From Piper betle (lineage: Eukaryota; Streptophyta; Magnoliopsida; Piperales; Piperaceae): a stretch of DNA of 64,000 bases. Shown here one piece after another: positions 1-17,388 of this stretch; the stretch's first letter is position 1; each line of letters starts with the position of its first letter. The notes beneath the pieces are model-generated. The model saw only the letters and a program-made list of their open reading frames with translations. It ran no database searches and was not told the origin of the DNA. The stretch covers positions 186,001 to 250,000 of the forward strand of contig JAURVB010014474.1 of assembly GCA_033002965.1 (NCBI GenBank), in the 5' to 3' direction. Both the position numbers and the translations under genes were made by a program.

Positions 1-497
1 TAAGCATTCCAAGGTGCATATTGGTTAGAGTCACTAAAAGCTAATGAAAGCCTGAAATTCCTATTCTTGTGCACTGATAGGAAACTGCTTCTTTCATTAA
101 CTTGGAACTCATATTTGAATCATTGATCAACCATTTTCATTTGACCATAACTCTGCCTTTTTTCTGTTTTGAAATCTTCAAGTGGTCTAGTAATTTCATA
201 TATAAGTAAGGCAAACCATTTACCTAGTGTATCCGAGTTTTTAGATTAAATAAATGGTATCTTCATGAACTCTGGTACGCATGTGTGTGTGTGTGTATTC
301 TTTTATATTGGGTATACTTACAAGAAGAAGTTGGCAATTGTGTTAAATTATGCTACCAGATGATGTAAGAGCTTTGGGGGCTTCATGCGACTTTTAGCTC
401 TAACCCTCACCAATTGAGCTGTGCTTTCAATTTATGTACCCAAAGACTTATGGATTTTAATATACTTTTCTGTCTTTTGACCTGTATGGTGTTACAG
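1..497. other. Intron or upstream part of the glucosylceramidase gene
   Basis: No exon was recognised here. The stretch ends in a pyrimidine-rich tract and a 'gttacag' acceptor just before the first exon found. A short (GT)n run lies at about 282-297. The missing 5' exons of the gene must lie to the left of the window or be undetected here. Confidence 0.5.
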
Positions 498-6160
<5,663 letters not shown>

Positions 6161-6580
6161 GGACGCAGAAAAGCATACAGGTCTACCCATCTCACTTTTT
6201 TTCATAATTGAACGGAAGAAATTTTGAGTTGTATGAATTTGATAAGTTAAATGTTGATGTTCTTTCCCTGCAAAAGTGTAGAGCTCCTGTAACATAGTAA
6301 AAAGAAATGCAATGAACTACTTATATGTTGTAATAGAATAAATTGTTGCACTGAGTTTCTTAAGATCTTTTGATGTTCGTTTGGTGGTTTTATGAAGGAA
6401 AAGTTTAGGTAATCTGAGATTTTATAGGTGGGTTATTTTCATTTTGTTTCATATTTATATTAAAAATTAAAATAGAGAAAATAATTCATCAATAAAGTCT
6501 AAAATTAGTCGGGTATAATTAAAGAATGCTGAAATTAGTTGGCCGAGGTATTGATCGTTTGCATATATATATATATAAGG
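6161..6580. other. 3' UTR and downstream spacer of the glucosylceramidase gene
   Basis: AT-rich sequence after the stop codon with several AATAAA-like stretches (for example near 6340-6350), consistent with a 3' UTR. No gene is visible. Confidence 0.5.
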
Positions 6581-7375
6581 GTAAAGTTTTTCCGAACTAG
6601 AGGCTGGAAAATTTTCTTGCCCTAAGTTCTAACCTGGGCTGTTCTTATAATTAGATGGCTTAGATTTGTTTGGGAAAAAAATTTTCCATTCTCCGGTGGC
6701 CACGGCCGGCTGGGGCGTCTGCGGCTGCGACAAGGTTAGGGGAGGGGGGCGTCTGCCTCTACGATCAGGCGAGAGAGGGGGCGTATTTGGTGGGATGGCA
6801 AGGTCGAGGTGGAGCGGGGAAGGGTGGCGGCAGGATCGGCCCCTTCCCCTCCCCTTCCCCCTCCCCCTCCCCCTTGTCACCATCGCCCGCCCCCCTCCCA
6901 ACTCCGACTTCTACTCCTTCGATTCCTCCGCTAGTGCCAATGATGATGGCAACGAAAACAACCTCCACCGCCTCATGTCCATCATTGTTGGCATTGGCAG
7001 GGTTGGGCAATGTGGCTGGATCGGCTGTGGGGTAGCTTTTTTTTTTTTTTTTTTGTGCAGCATGATTTAGCCATCGCCGGCTAGGGCCATTTGTGGCCTA
7101 GTCAAGCAGCCAGATCTAGCTGTGGCTGGATTTGGTTCGGGGCCGCCAGACATGGCTGCCTGTGATCAGGAAGATCAGTCGGTTGTCGCCGGCATCATTG
7201 CCCGAGGTTTAGATTTTTTTGAAAATAATAGATTTGGTCTGTCTTTATAATCGGATGGCCCAAATCAAAATTTAATTATTTTTTTTAAAAAAATAATAGA
7301 TCTGTATTATACTTATAATTAGACGATTGAGATGAAAGTTTGGGATATGAAAATTTTCTTGCCCTAGCATACCTA
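6581..7375. repeat. Degraded transposon-like repeat with GC-rich core
   Basis: Both flanks carry a 'GAAAATTTTCTTGCCCTA' motif (about 6609 and 7352). Inside, modules resembling 'TTATAATTAGATGGCTTAGAT' recur near 6647, 7240 and 7312. The small element at 53415-53762 contains the related phrases 'ATGATTGGACGGTCTAGAT' and 'AGAAATTTTCCTGCG' and also sits just after a TATATATAA tract, so the two look like relatives. The GC-rich core produces overlapping low-complexity ORFs that do not resemble proteins. No clear target duplication was found for this copy. Confidence 0.5.
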
Positions 7376-9675
7376 AGTGGCTCTCATATATTAATTGTAT
7401 GGCTTTCTCGTATATTAATTGTATGGCTTTTCATGACAACTCATTTGTGAAGGCCAGGCCACCTATTATTCTTTTTTCCTGCCTGTCTCATAATTATAGC
7501 ACGAATAAAATGATTGATACCTCTCTTTATTATTATTATATATATTTTAATCTTGCTAATTTGTTGATACCATAAACACATGTTCCTTTCATTGCTTTTT
7601 AATTTTGTATCTGTGATTAATAACGACATGTAGAATATTCATGATTTCATGGCTTTAAGTTGGTTTAACATTCATTAACTAATTAATTGGATCAATAATT
7701 AATTAGTTCGAGTGGACCATTTGTCTTGAACACTGATTGCGGTGCTTAAGCCATAAAAATTTGACTTAACCATATGTCTAATATGTGTCATTTGCATGGT
7801 TTTCTTCCTTAATGATTTGAAGCTTAATTTGGTGGCAAGGCATCAATCAACCATCTAAAATTTGCATTCCAAATAAAAACCAGTTCTTGTGCAGATAAAC
7901 CAGACACTCAGATGAAGACCCTTTAAATAAAGCAAAATCAACATCAATAATCATGCAGGCAGTTCTATTTCTTTCACATTTAATTAGCAATATGGGTTCA
8001 ACTGGTCATGATTTTGGACGAACGATTTCCTCAAAAAAATGTGAGAAATGGCATCTGGTTGCCGGTGGTTGAGCCGGCCATTTCTTTAAAGCAAAAGTTG
8101 TGCTTCTTATTATAGAAAGCACACAAGTAGAGCCGACGGCTATCAAAGACAAGGATTTGTTGACAAACACATACTAGTGGTTCCCTGTAACGTGGGATTT
8201 GTTATTTATACTTCATACATACTACTTTCAATATTTTGGCTCTGCCATGGAGGAGGAATCCAAGTGAATGATAGAGCAGACCGGTCTCCTCTTGCCAGGC
8301 AAGTAAGGTTGCTACGAAAGACGTGCATGTCGTGCCGATGCCCATTTAGAGATGACTTTTTGCTGGCAGCAATACTTATAATTGTGAATGGGCACACACA
8401 CACACAACTAGCTGTCTGCTTTTTTATTTCTTTTGCACTTTGGGCACACTTGATGATAATATATGGACTAGTTTTCACGTACTTCGTTTACACATTGCAT
8501 TTGCTTAATCTGATAATCATATACAATGTGATCAGTTGTTAATGTGGACATGTCATTAGACTTATATGTCCCATATCACATCATAATGGTGTGTGCAGGA
8601 CATCAATAAAAAATTCATGAAAGCAATTGTAGGCATCATATGTCACTGACAATACTTTTCTTTGAGAACAAATGATCAGGAAAAGAAAAGTGGGTCTTCT
8701 CCATATCGCACCAAAGTTATATATAATGACCGCATGCTGTTGAGTGTGCCCATCACTTGGGGAATTATAAGCTAACCTAAGAGAAGCAAAAGAGAGTGCC
8801 AAATCCTGCAAAGCCAAGTCTTAGAGAAGCATGCTGTGGTAGCATCTCTATGCTGGCCCCCCACAACAACTTCGACTGCTTGTCATGGCTCCATACCCAT
8901 CTTTTTCTAAAGCTTCTTCCTCACATGTAATCAAGCTCTAAGCCTGTGAATCTTTCTCTTTAAATTTATATATCTGCAAAAGCTGTCGGAGATAAGCCTT
9001 ATCACACCCATCAACTCCACCATTTACATTCCATTATACAACTCAGCTAGGTGATGGGTTTCTACTCCTCTCTCAATAAATTAAGTACTCGGCTCTTACC
9101 CTTCCACCATGAAGAGTGTTAAGAGGGGCAACATGAAAAGGAGAGCACCCAATGGGTGTTAATACCACGCTAAACACATGCACATCTCCATATATTAGGT
9201 GCTGCTTAAAGCCAAATGACATGGAACTCCACCATAAACAGAAATTAGTTGCACAGATAACCATGTCCTCGCAATAATATAATCTTGTAAATGAAATAGA
9301 TTAACACTCCCATTGTCGCAACCTACAGTGTGACATGATCTGTTGTTCATCCTAACTGCAAGGGAGAAAGCGTTATTTTGGGGTTGTTATTGTGCCTTGT
9401 GGGCCTTGAATGCCACCAAAGAAGGCATCCTCTAAAAACATGGCGCACCATATGTGTCCTGGACCTCTTCCCTTTCCCCCATTGTAATGCTCACCAAAAG
9501 TTATTCAACCACCAAAACTAAACCACCATCTTCTCCTTCAATTCTTCAAATCTAACTCCTCATGACCTCGTCCCTTCCTCTCCAGTAACCCACATTTCCT
9601 TCCTCTCATCTTCATCCGATCATCTTCTTCTTTTTATATGTTAAAGCTCATCGTGTCTTCTCTACAAGTGCACCC
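7376..9675. other. AT-rich spacer upstream of the RING gene
   Basis: No exon, RNA gene or element end was recognised. A (CA)n run lies near 8393-8405. The last few hundred bases before 9676 are pyrimidine-rich and may be the 5' UTR and promoter of the following gene; no convincing TATA box was placed. Confidence 0.4.
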
Positions 9676-10164
9676 ATGGCTCAGATGGCTAGTAATGACC
9701 AGTTTTTGGGTACCCTTTTGGCCAATATCAACAGGTTGATTGTAGTAGTTTGTATGTTTCCGGCCAAAATCAGCTCAAGATTAATCCAGGTGATTTATTA
9801 GATCATCTTTGTCATTTCTCTTGTTACGATGCTTGTTATAATTTAAAAACTGTTCCCTTCATTTTGTTTCTTGTGTTTATGAATGATCATATTTGTTTGT
9901 GATGTGTACTACTGTTGATGAAGGTTTGAATGCATCAATTAACTGTCAAGCGGAGGGCAATGAATTTGTATCTCAGGTTCCCACAGTTCCAAGAAAGAGG
10001 GGAGAGAAGAACAAGGTTGCAGTACTGATGGTACTTTCTCGAATGGTTCTTGGTGCTCTCGTTTTGGCGAAAATGTGGGTGTAATGCTGCAGAAAGAGAT
10101 TCAAGAAACAAACCTTTTCCTCCTCTTGCAGGTACGAATGATCAATCTTCTTTATCTAACAAGC

Positions 10165-10196
<32 letters not shown>

Positions 10197-10841
10197 AAGA
10201 CTACTTGAATCATTTTGTAATTCATATACATCTTAACTACGTCCTTCATAATTCCATCAACAAATATATAGATTTGTTGGGTTTGTTGATTAATTGATGC
10301 ATGATGGGGCACTTAATAATTTGATTTCAGACAGAAAAACTGAGAGCAGACGTAGCACAAAAGGGAGGAAACATTGGACCAACTTAATCCATACCATGGA
10401 CGAAGGACTGCAAAGAGCCCTAAGGTGCAAGGATGAGGAGATTGCAAGATTGAGCAGTAGAAACTCGGCTCTAGAGGAGAAATTGAGGACAGTATCAATG
10501 CAATGGCAAACTTGGAAATCTATCGTCCACACCCACGAGGCCACGGTGGCCTCCCTTCGACGTGACAGAGAGGCGGCGCAGGCAAATGTGGGCAAAGGTG
10601 ACGGTGTACATGACATTGCCGGCGACATCGAGGACGCTTCGTCGTGCTGCGACGACGATGGTCAGAGTTGTGTCGGCGCTCGCCTGAGGTGTAGAAGTGC
10701 CACCGGAACGACATATCGATGCTAGTGTTGCCATGCCAGCACCTTTGTCTGTGTACCGAATGTGACCCCATAACTAGGGACTGTCCAATTTGCATGACGG
10801 TAAAGGCCACCAGCATCCAAGTTTTCATGCCCCAGCAATAA
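9676..10841 (+). pseudogene. BOI/SBP1-like RING E3 ligase, broken by frameshifts
   Basis: BOI/SBP1-type proteins are small E3 ubiquitin ligases with a central coiled-coil region and a C-terminal C3HC4 RING finger, linked to stress and defence signalling in plants. Exons 9676-9789, 9924-10131 and 10331-10841 (TAA) have good GT-AG borders. Recognisable parts are the 'VPRKRGEKNK' block, 'TEKLRADVAQK', the coiled-coil 'MDEGLQRALRCKDEEIARL', the 'HTHEATVASLRRD' block, and a RING tail with 'LPCQHLCLCTECD', 'DCPICM' and 'IQVFMPQQ'. These lie in different frames. Four changes, near 9692-9701, 10019-10024, 10359-10366 and 10691-10697, each behave as loss of one base; the last splits the first RING Cys pair. 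There is no nonsense substitution in the best frames. It is either a young pseudogene or an intact gene with consensus errors. Confidence 0.8.
10163..10190. repeat. (AT)n microsatellite in an intron
   Basis: AT dinucleotide run in the second intron of the RING gene. Confidence 0.85.
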
Positions 10842-11858
10842 AAAACTATGGCAATTGCCTATTAGGCCTGAATTGCCAAATTATAGTAACTTGTGAGGTT
10901 ACATGTATATATTTGATTTTAACATATCCATAGTGTGTGTGTGTATATATATACATACTGATCTTAATCATATGTTAATCAAGCTATCACAAAATTTATG
11001 ATGACTTCTTTCAAAAAAAGAAAAGAAAAAAGGCTTCATAAATTTTCTAGCAAGTCATTCGTAGAATAATCACGCCAAGAAGACTTCAACTCCGACACAT
11101 CTGGACATAACATTCAAAAGTGGATATGACCGACCGCTCTGTCAACAAAAGAGTTATAGTGATGGGCAGGAATAGGGAAGATGCTCAAGCAGCACAACTC
11201 ATGGCTCCTTTTGTACGTCGCCTGCAAGTGGCATGCACCGTCTGCACCGTGAAACAATCAGTGAATCACGTTGAGCACGTCGGCTACTCATGAGTACTAC
11301 TTAACTCGAACTTAATTTGGTTTATGTCCGAGTGATGACTCTCCATTTCAATTAAACCACTATAGTTTCTTCGAATATAAAGAAAAAAATTGAGTTAGTT
11401 GATGATGATGACCAATCTAGTTGTTTCGATGAGAAGATTTCTTGTATTGTTGCTTGAGAAGATAAATAATTTGGCGGCTAGTAACCTCTAAATGTTAGCT
11501 ATTATACCAGTATTAGAAGTATATAGGCAGACATGGAAAGATCAAGGTGTGATAAAAGTAAGATTACGCTTTCTAATTGTCAAGGAGCAGATTACTGATC
11601 TTTGGCGGATGGCCTGCCACTATCTAGCTTGGAATATGATGCTCCTACATAATAGAAGAACTTCTTGTAAGTCATTGAGCTACAATCTTAATCTTAAGAG
11701 TTGGTGGGTTTACCAGCACAGCAAGATTATATGTAATTGGCATGAAAAATGAAGAGTGATATAAAGGCTGCTGCTTTTTATTCTTTTTGTGATTCTTGCA
11801 TAGGACAGCTTATATATTAATCATTCTACCATAAAAATCTATTTTAACTAATAAAACA
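10842..11858. other. Spacer without recognised genes
   Basis: AT-rich sequence. An 86-codon open frame at 11492-11752 shows no recognisable motif and no family resemblance, so it is treated as chance. Confidence 0.4.
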
Positions 11859-12277
11859 TAAGGATGCTAATTAAGCGAGTCAGCTCGCGAGTGTTTTGCG
11901 TTAGGTTCGGCTTGACTCGACTCAAAACTCAACATTTAAATGTTCAAACTCGAACTCGAATCTTACGAGACGAGTTTGAGCAAGGCAGTGTTCGACTCGA
12001 CTCGACTCAATTATAATTCGAACTCGACTCGAAGTCAACTCATAACTCGACTCAAACTCAACTTGATAATATAATATAATAATATACATAATATCACTTG
12101 TCTACTCAAAATGCATTTAAAATCATAAATGAATGTTATTATTGACTATATACTAAATGATGATGGTGGTGAGGGTGTTTTGTTTTTGTTTTTTATCAAA
12201 TCTAAGTCATTCTTGTAGTCGAACAATCTTTATTAAAGTTTGAGATATAAATATTTTTCGCCTCTGACTCAGATAGT

Positions 12278-12312
<35 letters not shown>

Positions 12313-12776
12313 AATAAGTTTAATTGTAACTAGTTATATTTATTTATATACAATAAAATAACAAAGTAGCAAGATAGTTCAGTTGAAAGAGTGTCAAATT
12401 GAAAACTTGAAGGTCACATGTTCAATCCATGTTCACCACATTTTTTATTGGATATGCTTTCCATGTGTTAATTGAGCAAGCTAACTCATGAATTACTTTT
12501 AACTTTATAATCGAATCGGTTTTCACTAATTGAGCAAGCTCGTGAGTTGATTTTAATTTTATAATCAAGCCTGTTTCAAGCTCCTAAAGGAGCTGGTTTT
12601 GAGCTCGCCTAAATTAAATAGTATAAGTGTATTCAAGCTCGAGTCGAGTTCAAACAACATAAAAACGGTTCAAATTAATTTCGAGCATATATGTTCAGAT
12701 TTCGAGTAGAGTTCGAACGAACTTCGAACTATTTGAGATGAGTTTAAGTACAAGTTGCGCTCATTTAATATCCCTT
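11859..12776. mobile_element. Non-autonomous hAT-like element, copy 1
   Basis: The left end TAAGGATGCTAATTAAGCG and the right end ...GCTCATTTAATATCCCTT form imperfect terminal inverted repeats. The sequence ATAAAACAT occurs on both sides (11851-11859 and 12777-12785), giving an 8-bp duplication with one shared base, which is typical of hAT elements. The body is rich in ACTCGAACTCGA-like repeats near both ends, contains an (AT)n run at about 12281-12308, and carries a tRNA-like block at about 12369-12428. It is homologous along its length to 60507-61137. No transposase is encoded, so movement would need an enzyme from elsewhere. Confidence 0.82.
12369..12428 (+). other. tRNA-like (Pol III A/B box) segment in hAT copy 1
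   Basis: 'AGATAGTTCAGTTGAAAGAG' resembles a tRNA D-arm/A box and 'TGTTCAATCC' about 40 bases later resembles a T-arm/B box. The same arrangement occurs in copy 2 at 60801-60861. It is too diverged to be a functional tRNA gene. Confidence 0.5.
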
Positions 12777-12978
12777 ATAAAACATCATTTATGAAATAAA
12801 ATTTAAGAAAAAAGAATCAAATTGAGTCTAAGCAAGAAACCACCAAAAAAAAAAATCAACTGTGCGTACTTGAGGGTGGCGGACCTAAAAATTCTTGAAA
12901 AAGGATATAGCAGGGGCTTTTGGCCGTTGTATTCAAATCGACCCCCGTCGCCGCCGTCGCCGTCGAGAGGGAGGGATA

Positions 12979-15059
12979 TGGCCCGGGGCGGGGTCGTCCC
13001 GGCCGACTACACCGACTTCTCCGGCAAGTTCACGGCTATCGCCGCCCAATGCCTCCAGAAGCTACTCTCCACCAACAACAGGTTCACCTACACCTGCGAC
13101 GGCCACAGCTTCAATTACCTCGTCGACGACGGCTTCAGTATTTGCCCATTCCTGCCCTAAATCATCGTGTTTCTTCATTCATTGAACCCATTTTGTGCTT
13201 TTTTAAATTGAATATTAGCCTTGTGTTGATGACATTTGTTGATTTAGTTGTATCTATGTTGTTGGAATTGGAAAGCTATTGCTTGTTGCTCAAATAAATG
13301 TCCCACTTTTTTGTTGTTGTTGTATTGATGTATCAATGGCCTTTTGTTGCTCCAGGGGAGTGCGGCGATACGTTGCTTTTGATTTTACCTATATATAATG
13401 TTGTTGGAAATTTGGAAAGATTGTATAAAAGTTGAACTTTTTAAAAAAAAATCATTTGATCTTTTTGTTCACTGGCAGCAGTGTTATTTGATTCAGTTTT
13501 TTGCTTTCAAAATCTGAATGGAGTGTGGATGCTTGACTCTTAAAACCTGTTTGTACATCCTTGGTGTTATATTTTGAATTGAATTGTGGTTCATGGTTGG
13601 TTTTGATTTGTCTCTCCAACTGTATCAATGATTATCCTTTTAGTTTCTTATTAATCAGTTTCTTATGTATTGAGTGGTTGCTATTGGTTTTACTTGTACC
13701 TGAGTTGTTGGAGTTGGGAATTTTTTGTGTGTTGTTTAAATGCTCATTTTTTGGTTCTATGGTATGCAGCCTATTGTGTAGTTGCTGTTGAGTCTTTTGG
13801 TAGGCAGATTCCTATTGCATTTCTGTAGAGGATCAAGGAAGAGTTCGACAATAGATATGGAGGAGGGAAAGCTGCAACTGCTGCGGCTAACAGACTGAGT
13901 AAAGAGTTTGGGTGAGTGAATGTACGCCAGATTTGAGGAAGAAGATAATGGACAGACTTGGTGCATGTTCATTGGAGATGTGATTTAAATTTAATGTGCA
14001 GGCCAAAACTCAAAGAGCAGATGCAGTATTGCGTGGATCACGCTGATGAGATTAGCAAAATATCAAAAATAAAAGCACAGGCTTCTGTAGTGAAAGGAGT
14101 AATGATGGAAAACATTGAGAAGGTTTGACATTTGATAATGTGATTTTTTCACATGTAATAACCTCTTCACAGTGTAATTAAGTAGTTCTTATCCGGCTTA
14201 AAAGAAATCTGGGAAGCAAATAGCCTTCTTTAGTTGGATGATTTGAGTTGATTTTTGGTGTAGGTTCTTGACAAGGATGAGAAAATTGAGCTTCTGGTGG
14301 ATAAAACATAAAACCTTCGGTCACAGGTTGGTAACTTCCCATACCGGCTTGATGGATTAGTTTGAAAGATCCAAAACAGTCTGTTGAGTGTAAATCATCT
14401 ATAATGTTTTTTCTTATGTGCAGCAAATTTGTTTGCTATTCGCTGCTTTATGTAGTACATGCATGGATTTACTTTTGACATACTTCCTTGAAGGTGTAAA
14501 CTGCTAAGATACAATTGTCTCTATTAGTTTATATATGCCAAACATCTAGAATTTATTGCAAGAAAAAGCTGTTTGTGATTTTACTAGATTCAGCACAAAA
14601 GAGAAGTTATGATAGACTTCAGTTTGTTTGAACTGGATTCTGTCCTTTTGCTGTTTGAGCATATGTTGCGAGTCTACTGCTATAGTTTACTCATTTGAAT
14701 CAGTTTATAAATTAAATGTATCATTGTTGACCTGAGTTCATGAATTTTAATCGAAATCATTTATGATCCCCCACGATACAATGTTTTGTCATGGCCTGTT
14801 TGAAAGTGCTATATCTTGGACTTGCCCTACTAGAGATTATTAGAGAACACGAGTCTAAAGCTGTGGTCTATGGTAATGTAGCTTGTTTGTTAATTTCAGT
14901 TATGATGCTTTTCAGGCACAAGATTTTCGCTCACAAGGAACTGCAGTGAGAAGAAAGATGTGGCTGCGGAACATGAAGATAAAACTTGCCGTGCTGGGTA
15001 TCATTATTGCCCTGCTTCTCATCATTTTCTTGTCGGTTTGCCATGGATTCAAGTGTTGA
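12979..15059 (+). pseudogene. VAMP72-type R-SNARE (longin family) pseudogene
   Basis: VAMP72 proteins are R-SNAREs for secretory vesicle fusion at the plasma membrane. Exons: 12979-13136, 13770-13911, 14002-14122, 14264-14326 and 14916-15059 (TGA), all with normal GT-AG borders. The order is longin domain ('[19 protein letters not shown]', 'YCVVAVESFGRQIPIAFL'), linker ('NRLSKEFG', '[18 protein letters not shown]'), SNARE motif ('[20 protein letters not shown]') and C-terminal anchor ('[19 protein letters not shown]'). Two in-frame stops interrupt it: TAG at 13826-13828 and TAA at 14309-14311. At both sites the family has Glu, so each fits a GAR to TAR (G to T) change. The first dozen residues of the longin domain are also missing or replaced before the ATG at 12979. 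Introns are kept, so it arose by DNA duplication, not retroposition. Gene decay is the simplest reading. Confidence 0.88.
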
Positions 15060-15699
15060 TGCTGCTGCTATCAGCTTTCTTTTAATCTGTTGCCGAATGA
15101 CCTCTAATGGATGTCCTAGTGTGCTCTTCTTGTCTTGGGGCGTTGCTTCATTTTGTTTATAGCATCTGTTTTTTTTTTAAAAGGCAAATGGTTAGTGGGA
15201 TGACTCTGGGTTTGATTGTTGATCGACTGCTGTGTTTATATGTTGCGTGTAAAGAATGAAAAATTACTAGCAGGTGAGAAATTTTCATACGCCTACGGGT
15301 TCAAGAAACTCTTCATAGAACGTATGGCGAAACACGTCCGGTACAAATTAAATACAGCGATCAATAATAATCTCTCAATTTCTTTATTTGATTAAACTCC
15401 CTTCGCCAGGATCATGGTGTTGTATGTTGCATTTCAACAGCAACAGAACCAGACAACGAGAGGGATCACCCATTATTACAGTCTTTCATAATACTTCAAG
15501 CTTCCTATAATGATATTGATGAAAAAGAAAACCCCACTACCCAAAACATATTTGTGTATGTTAACACTACCAGCACCAGTGAACAGTATTTACACTACCA
15601 GCAACGGTGAACACTATTTACCAAGCCGCAGCTGCAAATTCTCCCAGAACCCACGAAAGAAAAACCAAGAGAAAACTCCAAAGGAGCAAGACTTCAAGA
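15060..15699. other. Convergent 3' flanks of the VAMP72 pseudogene and TPR gene
   Basis: Contains the 3' flank of the gene on the left and the 3' UTR of the minus-strand gene on the right. Open frames here (15510-15722, 15607-15795) have no recognisable motif. Confidence 0.4.
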
Positions 15700-17388
15700 T
15701 CAACATGCAATCTGATCTCTAAATGGAGAGATCTCTTCAAAGATGGGAAGTCTTCTAGACCGGAAAGGTGTCCATTCATTCATGATCATATCTAGTCTTT
15801 GGATGATGGGTTCATCAATGTCCAACTTCTCCGGAAGGGAAACAATAGGTGGCCGAAGTGACTCAATCTCCCGGAGCAGCTCCTCGGCTCTGCTCCTTGA
15901 CTTGGGATCATCAGAGCCCGCGAGTTTGCCTTGGAAAACATCGTCAAGAGCTTTCAACGCCTCGTCGAATTGCGCCTGCCTGATGAGGCAGAGGGTGAGG
16001 TTGCAGGCCTTGTTGGCATCAGGGTCTATAGTTTGTGCCTTCCTATAAACAGCTTCTGCTGCTTGGTAGTTTCTCTGCTGCATGTATGCCCACCCTAAGT
16101 TCCCCTGTCAATCAAATCAAACGAATTTCTCATATACAATCCATGATATATGTTTCATTATGAACGGAAACTTGAAGAGAATTAAACTAACACACCAGTG
16201 TTCTTGACGTCTCTTGCTTGACGGAGACTTGGAACTTCTTGCCACGGGATCTGGCCGTCTTGGTGGCCTTGCCATTGAACACCTCCCCTTGATAGATCAT
16301 CCTTAGTTTTCTCTTAAGCAGCTCAATCTGCTCATCCAACCTCCCACATTTCTGTACATACCACCCAAAACCCAGTAAAATTACCATCTTTTACCATTCA
16401 CAAATTTATGATAGCACAAACCCAATCTGTTATAGAAGTGTGCCAACCTTGTACAGATCAATGAGAACATTGTCGAGGGATTCTTGGGCTTGTTTGGAGC
16501 ACCGGCCACGGAAGGATCTGATGGCCTCAATAGCCTCCTCAGCCCGATCTTGCTGCTTCATGACCACAGCCATGTCCTTGAGAGCAGTGTCCACCCGATC
16601 ACCAGCATTTATGGCTTTCCAAAACAACACAATAGCTGCATCTGGGTCCTTGTCCACCAGCTGCCCATCCAATCCAAGATTGAGAAAGAGTAAGTCGATA
16701 AGAAAAATCAATGTTAACGATTTACCATCTATCAAATATCATAAAAGCAACTTGGTTGGTTAGTTTCATTGGTTACTTCAACGTAATGAGATCTAACTGT
16801 TATATGGACTCTAGCGACCCATGACACAACATTTGTCGGAAGCACAACCAACTGTTTCACTTTTCTAATTGAGAGGAAGCTAAATCTTTTGAACGTGTGC
16901 ACCATTAAAAAGATTAGAAATTGAAGTCGCTTGGGCAATTATTTTTTAAAAACATCGGATCATCAATCAAATTGGCAAAATGGATGAACATTTTTTTGGG
17001 AAAATTGGCAATATGAATAACGGGATAACAGCTTTCCTTCAAAAGCAAAGCAAAAAAATCCATGTTTTTCATTAAACTAACTAACAGATTACAACAAGTC
17101 CATAACATCAAATCTGAATTAAGAACCATTTTTTTCTTTCTGCAGTCAAATTCATCGTCCATTTTATTATATCCATAACATATAAACAAGATATATACAA
17201 TCATCACCAAGCACTAAAAACAACAAACCAACATCTTAAAATCTGGACAACATTCTAAAACAAAAAAACCTCAAAAAAAGAATAAAGGATACCTGGACAT
17301 GCTTGGCCCGGACATAAGGTGTGTCTCCGGCAGGAACCTTGTGGACGACATGGTAAGGCTCCCTCTTTTCGCCTTTCCTCGGCGACAT
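15700..17388 (-). CDS. MS5/POLLENLESS3-like tetratricopeptide-repeat protein
   Basis: Plant-specific TPR family that includes MS5/TDM1 (exit from male meiosis) and the SDI1 sulphur-deficiency proteins. Which branch this copy belongs to is not clear from sequence alone. Four exons on the minus strand: 17388-17293, 16660-16448, 16351-16196 and 16104-15700, giving about 289 residues in one continuous frame. Exon 1 starts with the family-typical 'MSPRKGEKREPYHVVHKVP'. TPR blocks follow ('DAAIVLFWKAINAGDRV', 'AEEAIEAIRSFRGRC', 'GRLDEQIELLKRKL'), then 'KTARSRGKKFQ', 'NYQAAEAVYRKAQTIDPD' and the hallmark tail 'NEWTPFRSRRLPIFEEISPF' ending in DQIAC. Length and ends match the family and no lesion was seen. 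It is convergent with the VAMP72 pseudogene. Confidence 0.92.

Noticed and set aside
6629..7070. Gly/Pro/Ser-rich ORFs on both strands
   Set aside because: Low-complexity GC-rich core of a degraded repeat; no start context, splice structure or family motif.
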